A model generated the notes under the pieces. That model saw only the letters and a program-made list of their open reading frames with translations, did not search any database and was not told where the DNA came from. Both the position numbers and the translations under genes were made by a program. A stretch of DNA of 64,000 nt from the NCBI RefSeq assembly GCF_029267215.1, contig NZ_JARIDH010000022.1:154565-218564 (forward strand). The letters run 5' to 3'. How positions within the stretch are numbered: the first letter of the stretch is position 1; every line of letters begins with the position of its first letter. The stretch comes from Clostridium sp. GTDB taxonomy: Bacteria > Bacillota > Clostridia > Clostridiales > Clostridiaceae. Shown here in pieces: positions 57,235-64,000 of this stretch.

Positions 57235-58053
57235 CTACACCTCATTTATAAGAGAAGTAAATTCCTCTGCAAGCTTTCTATGATTATTAAATCCAGTTAA
57301 ATTATTAAATATCTCTTCTAAGGATCTTTCATTACAACTATTTTTAAGATCCTCAAAGCTTCCATCTGCTTTAACTACCCCATCATTTAAAAGAATTATT
57401 CTATGACTTATTTTCTCAACAACATCAATTATGTGAGAAGAATAGAAAATAGTCTTTCCTTCCCTAGCAAGCTCCTCCATAATTTCCTTAATTACCATAA
57501 CACTATTTGCATCTAATCCATTTAAAGGCTCGTCTAAAAATAAAATGTCTGGATTATGAATTAAGGCTGAAATTAAAAGAACCTTTTGTTTCATCCCCTT
57601 AGAAAAGCTTGAAATTCTTGAATTAAAAGCATTTTCTATGCCTAAAATTCTCATAAGCTGCTTACTCTTATACAAAACATCATTAAACTTCATACCATAA
57701 AGTTGTCCAATAAAAGTTAAATATTCTTTGGCAGTAAGTGTATCATAAATATCAGCCATTTCTGGAACATAGCCTATTCTTCTTTTATAACTTTCATCGC
57801 CTAAGCTAATATCCTTTCCAAATATCTCAATACTACCCTTATATCCTTCTATAAGTCCAAGCATTATTTTAACTGTAGTACTCTTTCCAGCACCATTACT
57901 TCCTATATACCCTATAATTTCCCCCTTATGTATATCAAGATTTATTCCCTTTAAGACTTCCTTACTTCCAAAATTCATTCTTAAATCTCTTATTTTTATA
58001 ATGCTATCTTCTTTATAAAATTGTTTTTCCTCTCTTTCCCTATTATTAACCAT
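57235..58053 (-). CDS. ABC transporter ATP-binding protein
   Basis: 272 residues. Walker A GSNGAGKSTT, Q-loop in GYVPEMAD, signature SFSKGMKQK, Walker B DILFLDEPLNGLDA and switch His in YSSHIIDVVE are all present, so it is active. The start is placed at the ATG at 58053, eight bases after GGAG; a frame up to 58092 is open but has weaker sites. It pairs with the permease directly downstream. Confidence 0.93.
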   Translation of the reverse strand: MVNNREREEKQFYKEDSIIKIRDLRMNFGSKEVLKGINLDIHKGEIIGYIGSNGAGKSTTVKIMLGLIEGYKGSIEIFGKDISLGDESYKRRIGYVPEMADIYDTLTAKEYLTFIGQLYGMKFNDVLYKSKQLMRILGIENAFNSRISSFSKGMKQKVLLISALIHNPDILFLDEPLNGLDANSVMVIKEIMEELAREGKTIFYSSHIIDVVEKISHRIILLNDGVVKADGSFEDLKNSCNERSLEEIFNNLTGFNNHRKLAEEFTSLINEV

Positions 58054-58846
58054 ATAAATTTCTCCATTCATACTTTCCATATACAACCACAAATCCTTTC
58101 CAATATTTTAAAAAACTTTTTTCATTCACTAACCAAAGCTTAAATAAATATAAAAATAGAGCCTTCTTTTACATAATCATTCTTAAAAATAAGTCATATA
58201 TTAAAAACTTAATTCATAAACACACTAATTACCTAAAAGAAAGCTCTAAAAAATCTATTTATTTGCAAACATTCCTTAAAATACGTAAATTAACAATTAT
58301 TATTTATGTAAGCCTTAAAAATCTATAAAATTAAAACTTAACTAATAATCTTTATTACTACTTTTAACCCCCCTAAAATGTTTTGGATAAATCTCACATT
58401 ATGTGCTTTATTTTACCGTATAAATTTAGTTTACACAAACTTCATATTTTTAGAAAAATATTCTATTTTATTAATTTCATTGATAAATCCTTTTTAAAGC
58501 TCCTAATTACACTAATAAATTGTTAAATTTCTCCTTTAATTCATACAAATTTCTTAATAAACGATTATAATCCCCCTTTAAAGAATATTAATATATTACT
58601 TAATAAGTTTTTTAATACTACTTATTGATTTATTATTTAACTTATGTTATTATCATTTCAATAACTTAAATAGAAGTAATTTAAATTTATACATTAGTAC
58701 TTAAGCTAAGGAAAATAAAATAGAAAATAAATACACAAAGAAAAAAGCATAGTTCTAAATTTAAAACTCACATTATAAAATATCACAAACAATTAAAATT
58801 TTTTTAAAATGCATAAACTATAAAAAATACTTTAGGAGGTATCTTT
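58054..58846. other. Gene-free region upstream of UPF0145
   Basis: About 790 bp of A/T-rich DNA. GAGCCTTCTTTT (about 58160) and AAAAGAAAGCTC (about 58238) form a wide inverted repeat. The promoters of the ABC operon and of the UPF0145 gene must lie here, but I cannot place them. No open frame with a ribosome site is seen. Confidence 0.4.
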
Positions 58847-59161
58847 ATGCTAATATTAACAACTGAATCAATCCCTGGAAAAGGAATCAAAGAAGTTAAA
58901 GGTCTTGTAAAAGGAAGTACTATAAGATGTAAAAATATAGGAAGAGATTTTGCATCAAGCTTTAAAAACTTAGTTGGTGGAGAAATGAAGTCTTATAATG
59001 ATATGCTTATTGAAGCTAGACAAATAGCCATTGAAAGAATGGTTCATGAAGCAGAATCACTTGGTGCCAATGCAATAATAGGAATGAGACTTATGTCCTC
59101 TTCTGTTACGGCTGGTGCTGCTGAAATGGTAGCTTATGGAACAGCAGTAATTTACAAATAA
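58847..59161 (+). CDS. UPF0145 (YbjQ-like) protein
   Basis: 104 residues, ATG after AGGAGG. The sequence LTTESIPGKGIKEVKGLVKG, then KNIGRDFASSFKNLVGGEMKSYN and ANAIIGMRLMSSSV covers the whole family profile. The fold assembles into pentamers and was suggested to bind heavy metals; the role is not settled. Single-gene unit, with a terminator about 105 bp downstream. Confidence 0.92.
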   Translation: MLILTTESIPGKGIKEVKGLVKGSTIRCKNIGRDFASSFKNLVGGEMKSYNDMLIEARQIAIERMVHEAESLGANAIIGMRLMSSSVTAGAAEMVAYGTAVIYK

Positions 59162-59266
59162 AAAAAATACTAATAATTTTATGATTTAAGTAAATAATAA
59201 AATTGGGATAGGTTAAATTAAAACCCTTATCCTCCTTTAATTTTATATAATAAATATCCCCCTATT

Positions 59267-59299
59267 AAAAGGTAGTAAGTTGTCCTATTACTACCTTTT
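59267..59299. terminator. Terminator after UPF0145
   Basis: AAAAGGTAGTAA pairs with TTACTACCTTTT and a T run follows on the plus strand. Confidence 0.85.
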
Positions 59300-59386
59300 T
59301 TAAAGTTCTTTACTTTTTAATTATAATCAACTTAATTCACCTAAGCTCCCATTGTATCTATCCACTAAAAAGCTTTATAATCTTTT

Positions 59387-59606
59387 ACTCTATTTTAAAA
59401 TTAGTGTTGATTTTGATAGGACTTTTTTACCATATTAAAAGCTTCATTGAATGTAGAAGAATAATATAAGAATCTAAGTTATTTGTCCTATGGGAGTTTT
59501 TTAAATTTAGCTATTATTATTATGGAAGTGTTAAATAGAAACCCTCTGCAAAATTAAGTAGATCTTATGAGATAGCTAAAACCAACACTCTCTTAAAACA
59601 GAATCT
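59387..59606. repeat. MITE-like intergenic element, copy B
   Basis: The left end ACTCTATTTTAAAATTAGTG then TTGATTTT, and the right end AAAACCAACACTCTCTTAAA then ACAGAATCT, are imperfect inverted copies of about 28 nt. The ends match copy A at 53324-53456. The centre differs, and no frame inside is long enough for a transposase. Confidence 0.6.
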
Positions 59607-59702
59607 ACTCTTTAAATTCTTATAACTTAATCTTCTTTATTTTCAATTTATATTAATAATAATCTGTAAAATGCACAAAATAAAAGAAGAAAGGGTGATT
59701 TT

Positions 59703-60467
59703 ATGAATATCTTCAAAAGATTTTATATAAGTTTGTTTAAACCTAAAAGATACAAAGAACTTTTAAATTCTTCTGGTTTTTCTACATTGTTATACTTAAT
59801 TATTTTTTCATTTATTATTGGACTCTTAGCCTTTAGTAGAAACTATACAAACTTAAATAAATTTTTTTATGCAAGAAAAGAAGTAATTGAAAAAAAAATA
59901 CCTCAATTTGAAATTAAAGATGGTGTTTTAAACTTAAAAGGAGCAAATTTTGTTGTTTTCCAAGAAGAAAATTGTACCTTTATATTAAATGACAAGGAAA
60001 GTTCCTCTACTTTGTTAGATGAATATGCCTCTGGTATAGCCTTAGGAAAAGATTCCCTAACCTTAAAATATAACAATACAAACCTTGGAACAACAGATTA
60101 TTCCTCTATGAATCTTTCATTAACAGATCAAAAACTTAAAGATTACCTAGAAGCATTAGATAATACTCTTGGAAATACCTATCTAACTTTCATGGTGTTA
60201 TCATTTATGATTTTTGCTTTTGTATCCTCATTTATATTAGCCATAATAGGAAAAATAATAGCAAAGGTAAAAAATATAAATTTAAGCTTTGGTTCTTCTT
60301 ATAAACTTAGTATTTATGGCATTACCCCTTGTTTAGTAATAATAGCCATATTAAATTTACTAGATATAAATATGATGCTCTCAACACCACTTAGTTTTTT
60401 AGTTTCAATAATTTATATTTACTTTGGAATATTAAATGTAAATACCTATACCTTTGGAAGCTATTAA
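59703..60467 (+). CDS. DUF1189 membrane protein
   Basis: 254 residues. One helix near the N terminus (LLYLIIFSFIIGLLAF), an external domain of about 110 residues (EVIEKKIPQFEIKDGVLNLKG and NLGTTDYSSMNLSLTDQKLK), and three more helices from residue 160 on. The order matches DUF1189 proteins, which are widespread in Firmicutes and of unknown role. The ATG follows GAAAGGGTG. A strong terminator follows. Confidence 0.88.
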   Translation: MNIFKRFYISLFKPKRYKELLNSSGFSTLLYLIIFSFIIGLLAFSRNYTNLNKFFYARKEVIEKKIPQFEIKDGVLNLKGANFVVFQEENCTFILNDKESSSTLLDEYASGIALGKDSLTLKYNNTNLGTTDYSSMNLSLTDQKLKDYLEALDNTLGNTYLTFMVLSFMIFAFVSSFILAIIGKIIAKVKNINLSFGSSYKLSIYGITPCLVIIAILNLLDINMMLSTPLSFLVSIIYIYFGILNVNTYTFGSY

Positions 60468-60548
60468 TAAAGTAATAAAAAATAACTAAATCAATCGAAG
60501 CAGATATTTTTTTATAAACTGTGAAAACTATTAATAAAATAACTAGAA

Positions 60549-60594
60549 AAAACCCTATTAAATACAGTATAAAACACTGTATTTAACAGGGTTT
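60549..60594. terminator. Bidirectional terminator
   Basis: AAAACCCTATTAAATACAGT pairs with ACTGTATTTAACAGGGTTTT (one mismatch) between convergent genes. Confidence 0.9.
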
Positions 60595-60662
60595 TCTTTA
60601 AAGCTAAGAGGTTAAGTTTATTCTTTGAATAATATCTAACAAGTTTTTCTTCAAAGAATTTA

Positions 60663-61193
60663 TTATTCTAAAAACTCATTGGCATATCTAACTACACCAC
60701 TTATATTTTTTAAGGACTCTTCATTTAGCTCTATTGCCATGTAATTTTCATCTGGAACATCAAAGGGAGCTTTTATACCCCATAAACTAGCCTTTTTAAA
60801 ACCAAACCTTGGATAATACTTATCATGTCCTAAAACAACTATGGAATCATATCCTAACTCTCTTCCTATTCTCATTCCCTCTTTTATAAGTTCACTTCCA
60901 ATTCCAATCCCTTGATACTTAGGTAAAACTGAAACTGGTGCTAATGCCAAAGTTTCGTATTTATCACTTTCATTTTCTATTTTTGCCTTAGTAAGAAGTA
61001 TGTGACCTACTACCTCTCCCTCTCTTTCAGCAACTAGAGAAAGTCCATTTATAAAGTTTTCTCCCTCTCTAAGTTTGCTAACAAGCACATGCTCCATATG
61101 ATCACTATTTTCCTCATTTTTAAATGCTTCCTCAATTAAAAGTTCAACTGTTTTATAATCATTTTCTGTTTCTTTTCTTATAATAACTTTCAT
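60663..61193 (-). CDS. GNAT-family N-acetyltransferase
   Basis: 176 residues of the YhbS-like type. The acetyl-CoA binding loop is VLPKYQGIGIGSELIKEG, preceded by LALAPVSV, and GHDKYYPRFGFKKASLWGIK is the family's C-terminal signature. The substrate is unknown. It is complete and stands alone. Confidence 0.93.
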   Translation of the reverse strand: MKVIIRKETENDYKTVELLIEEAFKNEENSDHMEHVLVSKLREGENFINGLSLVAEREGEVVGHILLTKAKIENESDKYETLALAPVSVLPKYQGIGIGSELIKEGMRIGRELGYDSIVVLGHDKYYPRFGFKKASLWGIKAPFDVPDENYMAIELNEESLKNISGVVRYANEFLE

Positions 61194-61689
61194 AAAATCA
61201 CCTACTTAATTTTTATTTTCCTCTGTTTAAAAAAAGACTCCCTTTAATATAATTTCTATCCATATAGATAAATTAATATCTCTTTAAAACAAAGTTTTTT
61301 TCTTCTTATTTTATTATTCCAAAATAAGAGGACTTTTAATACTAAATTTCTATAAACTAATCCTATATTAAAGATATTATAAAACTTTGAACTTAATATT
61401 AATATTTAATTACCAAACATTTAATAAATTACCAGTTTATATAGAAAAATTACCCATTCATTAGTAAAACTGATGACCATAGAGATTATTGCATCCTAAG
61501 AAGAATAGTAGTGATTAATACCTGTTGCTCTCATTTAAACTAGTTTGCCCTTAAGCTTTACTATATCTATAATTAAATAAGATGATTTCACGTAAATAAA
61601 ATTTTATTTAACTTAGTAGGAGACATTTAGTCTACTATTTCTTTATTATAAATTTTAAAATAACATAAAAAAAATTGGAGAGTGGTATT
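61194..61689 (+). other. Leader region of the YitT-like gene with a hairpin
   Basis: TAGTAG/CTACTA (61614-61639) with a 12-base loop and TTTCTTTATT after it looks like a weak terminator about 50 bp before the start codon, so attenuation is possible. I recognise no known riboswitch in the 400 bp before it, although 61480-61560 has more G+C than its flanks. Confidence 0.4.
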
Positions 61690-62379
61690 TTGGATTCCAG
61701 TAAAAAGATATTGAAAACCGCAGCAATCATTGCACTTGGTTCATGTATCTTAGCCTTTGGTAGTTATAACTTTAATTATCAAAACAATGTAACAGAAGGC
61801 GGAGTTATAGGACTTTTGCTTCTTATAAAAAATGTTTTTGATGTTTCACCATCATATACTAGCTTAATAGTAGACTTTACTCTATTTTCATTAGGTGCTA
61901 AATTCTTTGGAAAAAGATTTTTAGCATATTCAATATTTGCTACCCTTTGTTTCTCAACTTCCTATAAAATATGGGAAAGCATAGGTTTTATAACACCAAA
62001 CTTTTCAAATAATATGCTAATTGCAAGTATATTATCAGGTATTGGTGTAGGAGTTGGAGCTGGTATTGTTGTAAGATGTGGAGCAGCCTCTGGAGGCGAT
62101 GATGTTATTGCCTTATTAGGAAATAAATTTACAAAACTTAAAGTAAACCATATTTATATGCTAACAGATGCCATAATATTAGGTTTATCTTTAGTTTACC
62201 TAGATTTAAAACAGATTTTATTTTCAATAATAGCTGTAATCATAAGTGGTAAATTAATAGGTTTCATATACGAATATAAGAATGAAAACCTTAATGCAGA
62301 AGAAGTGGTAGAAGAATTTATTGATGAACTTGAAGAAAAATCTTCCCTAAAAAGTGGAGTTTCTATACAAAGTATGTAA
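61690..62379 (+). CDS. YitT-family (DUF161) membrane protein
   Basis: 229 residues from a TTG start, four bases after GGAGAGTGG; the apparent start at 61675 lies before this site. Five or six helices match YitT: ILKTAAIIALGSCILAFGSY, NNVTEGGVIGLLLLIKN, the glycine motif GIGVGVGAGIVVRCGAASGGDD, and IILGLSLVYLDLKQILFSII. The usual C-terminal DUF2179 soluble domain is missing, leaving only a short acidic tail. Role in the family is unknown. Confidence 0.85.
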   Translation: MDSSKKILKTAAIIALGSCILAFGSYNFNYQNNVTEGGVIGLLLLIKNVFDVSPSYTSLIVDFTLFSLGAKFFGKRFLAYSIFATLCFSTSYKIWESIGFITPNFSNNMLIASILSGIGVGVGAGIVVRCGAASGGDDVIALLGNKFTKLKVNHIYMLTDAIILGLSLVYLDLKQILFSIIAVIISGKLIGFIYEYKNENLNAEEVVEEFIDELEEKSSLKSGVSIQSM

Positions 62380-62397
62380 TTAAAAAATTTATAACAT

Positions 62398-62436
62398 AAA
62401 AGGTCATGAATTAATCATCTAAATTCATGACCTTTT
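62398..62436. terminator. Terminator after the YitT-like gene
   Basis: AAAAGGTCATGAATT pairs exactly with AATTCATGACCTTTT. The rest of 62437-62892 is A/T-rich and without a gene. Confidence 0.9.
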
Positions 62437-62830
62437 TCTTATCTTTTCACTATACTAAATAATACCCTAATTTAATCTATTTTCTCTGTTTTTCTAATTT
62501 TTTATTTTTATTCCGCCCTAATCTATCAAAATTTATGTAATACTAATGTATCACAAACTCTAAATAAGTCTTTTTAATTAATATATTCAGGTATATTAAA
62601 TTTTACTTTTCATTATAAATAAAAAAAACTGTAAATAAATTATAACTCTTCAAAATATTTTTCAATACAAATGTAATCAATGTTTTAAGCAAAACTAATA
62701 AAATCATATTATACTTTCAATATTATTAACTATTATTAAATTCTTATTTACTATTAGAATCTTCATTCTTATTTATTAAATAACAAACAAAACTAGCCTA
62801 ATAGATTAGTTTTTATACAAATTATTATAT

Positions 62831-62857
62831 ATATATATGTTAAAATAACATATATAT
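62831..62857. repeat. Perfect inverted repeat before a membrane-protein gene
   Basis: ATATATATGTTA and TAACATATATAT flank AAA. It is 36 bp upstream of the start at 62893 and could be an operator. Confidence 0.5.
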
Positions 62858-62892
62858 TATTTTAATTTATATGAAAGGAAGTTTATTATTTT

Positions 62893-63459
62893 ATGGTTAA
62901 AGAAAAAAATTTAGAATCTGATCGCCCACTTATATTAGCTATAATGTTTCTTGTAGATTTTTTTATATTTATTCTATTTATACATAACTTTAATATTTTT
63001 ATTTACACATATATAATAACATTTAACATTTTTTCTTTAATAAATTTAATATTTATTAAAAAATTATCTAAATTTATATACTTATACTCTGCTATTTCAA
63101 TGTCAACTTTTTCACTTTTTTTATTTTTATCTGGGATATATAAGTTAAATGAAATGCTTTCTACATCTCACTTTATTAAAATATCTATTTTATTTATATC
63201 AATATATATTTTAATAATTATACTATCAATAAATCATATGAAAAATTTTTATAGCTCTAAAGTTTACCAAAATAAAATTTTAAAAAATTCTCCTAAATAC
63301 AGCTTAATATTTTTAGGTACTTTTTTAGGATTATTTATATCTAAATTAAATTTAAATCAAGATTTTATTATTCCTTTAGGCATGATATTACTTGGTTGTG
63401 GATTTGCAGTATGTTATTCTCATTTTTACAAATTTTCATTGAATAAAATAAAAAAGTAA
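62893..63459 (+). CDS. Integral membrane protein of unknown function
   Basis: 188 residues, rich in Ile, Phe and Leu, with about six helices (ILAIMFLVDFFIFILFIHNF, YIITFNIFSLINLIFI, LYSAISMSTFSLFLFLSGIY, ISILFISIYILIIILSI, YSLIFLGTFLGLFIS, PLGMILLGCGFAVCY). No charged pair or motif hints at an activity. GGAAG lies about 13 bases before the ATG, which is far, so translation may be weak. Not recognised. Confidence 0.7.
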   Translation: MVKEKNLESDRPLILAIMFLVDFFIFILFIHNFNIFIYTYIITFNIFSLINLIFIKKLSKFIYLYSAISMSTFSLFLFLSGIYKLNEMLSTSHFIKISILFISIYILIIILSINHMKNFYSSKVYQNKILKNSPKYSLIFLGTFLGLFISKLNLNQDFIIPLGMILLGCGFAVCYSHFYKFSLNKIKK

Positions 63460-63578
63460 GGATTGAACTGCTCCCTTTAAAGTAGACATGAAAAAAAAGA
63501 CCAGTTAAAATAGATATTATCCAAAATATTTTTATCTTTATATCCACAGATCCTCCTATAAATAGTATTAATATTTAA

Positions 63579-63632
63579 AAGATTGTCTTAAAAATTTAGT
63601 TTCAAAATATTAACAGTATTTTCAAGACAATC
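63579..63632. terminator. Inverted repeat, likely terminator
   Basis: GATTGTCTT pairs with AAGACAATC, extended by AAAAT/ATTTT, with a 25-base loop. It lies after convergent genes. Confidence 0.6.
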
Positions 63633-63648
63633 ATTTATATAAATTATA

Positions 63649-63825
63649 CTATATAATCGGTTCTATTAAGTGCTCAAGTAACTTGACCCAATCCATGTTT
63701 ATACCACTCTTTTCTAAATCAATAACACTTAACGAACCATCACACTCACTGCTTATAACTAGATACTTACCTTTATCTAATCCCCACCTCAATACTTCTT
63801 CTTCACTTAATAAACACTTTTCCAT
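63649..63825 (-). CDS. 58-residue protein of unknown function
   Basis: Open from an ATG at 63825 to TAG at 63649. The peptide is balanced and soluble: MEKCLLSEEEVLRWGLDKGK, then YLVISSECDGSLSVIDLEKS, then a final helix MDWVKLLEHLIEPII. Codon use is normal and G+C is higher than in the flanks, which supports coding. The ribosome site is weak (AAAGCTGG). Family not recognised. Confidence 0.6.
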   Translation of the reverse strand: MEKCLLSEEEVLRWGLDKGKYLVISSECDGSLSVIDLEKSGINMDWVKLLEHLIEPII

Positions 63826-63851
63826 TTTACCAGCTTTATTTGTATAATTTT

Positions 63852-63892
63852 ATAAAAAAAGATTCACAACAATAGCTATTGCGAACCTTTTA
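63852..63892 (-). terminator. Terminator of the gene at the right edge
   Basis: On the minus strand AAAAGGTTCGCAATAG pairs imperfectly with ATTGTTGTGAATCTTT, followed by a T run. Confidence 0.75.
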
Positions 63893-63905
63893 AATTATTA
63901 GTATA

Positions 63906-64000
63906 TTAATTTATTTTAACTTCTTCATTAGTATTTTTATTAACAAGATATATTTCCAGATTATCTTTATTCACTTCTTTAGGATTATAAAGAAGTTTTG
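63906..64000 (-). CDS. C-terminal end of a gene cut by the window edge
   Basis: One minus frame is open from the window end to TAA at 63906 and reads KLLYNPKEVNKDNLEIYLVN then KNTNEEVKIN. The terminator just downstream supports it. Too little is visible to name it. Confidence 0.6.
   Translation of the reverse strand, partial: KLLYNPKEVNKDNLEIYLVNKNTNEEVKIN

Overview
The window is very AT-rich, has compact purine-rich Shine-Dalgarno sites, and carries gene families typical of Clostridium (type I-B Cas set, a long Argonaute of the C. butyricum/C. perfringens type, M60 mucin peptidase, FliB-like protein). It reads as a chromosomal segment of Clostridium perfringens or a very close relative; the species call is an inference from family recognition, not from a search.

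0.1-14 kb: a complete type I-B CRISPR-Cas locus. Eight cas genes on the minus strand (cas6-cas8b-cas7-cas5-cas3-cas4-cas1-cas2) lie between two arrays of the same 30-bp repeat: 23 repeats/22 spacers at 143-1611 and 40 repeats/39 spacers at 11251-13833. Both arrays have the same kind of leader at their high-coordinate end, so both are read on the minus strand. A hairpin separates the cas6-8-7-5 half of the operon from cas3-4-1-2, and a repeat-like relic lies just upstream of the cas6 promoter.

14-22.6 kb: an Eis-type acetyltransferase, a lipoprotein, an unknown protein, then a catalytically complete long prokaryotic Argonaute (D542/E578/D612/D728) preceded by a DUF262-DUF1524 (GmrSD-like HNH) gene 37 bp upstream on the same strand. 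A small bacteriocin-immunity-like gene diverges from that pair.

22.6-29.6 kb: a 2152-residue secreted M60 metallopeptidase with many carbohydrate-binding modules. Its long 5' leader holds a promoter, a class I c-di-GMP riboswitch and an intrinsic terminator, in that order.

29.7-37.8 kb: a Ter-type stress cluster (YceG-like, TelA with 14-residue tandem repeats, three TerD paralogues, Ca2+ P-type ATPase). A near-identical terminator of about 58 bp sits at both ends of the cluster.

37.8-47.9 kb: decaying genes around an intact LlaJI-like restriction-modification operon. The decayed genes are a nucleotidyltransferase with an internal TGA, a DUF3427 helicase tail, an McrC remnant and a frameshifted DUF1281/Api92-like gene. 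The intact operon is Xre regulator, two overlapping C5 methyltransferases, McrB-like AAA+ and McrC-like nuclease, with an operator over the -35 box. An unlisted 36-residue hydrophobic peptide gene with a good promoter and SD lies just downstream of the operon.

48-51 kb: a PD-(D/E)XK-like nuclease, a compact small-RNA candidate with promoter and terminator, and a GIY-YIG nuclease with a truncated copy of its 3' end. From about 14 to 51 kb the segment therefore behaves as a defence island attached to the CRISPR locus.

51-64 kb: ordinary chromosomal genes (Tim44-like protein, FliB-like protein, LysM protein, ABC exporter, UPF0145, DUF1189, GNAT, YitT, small membrane proteins) separated by strong terminators and two related MITE-like intergenic elements. 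A partial gene runs off the right edge.
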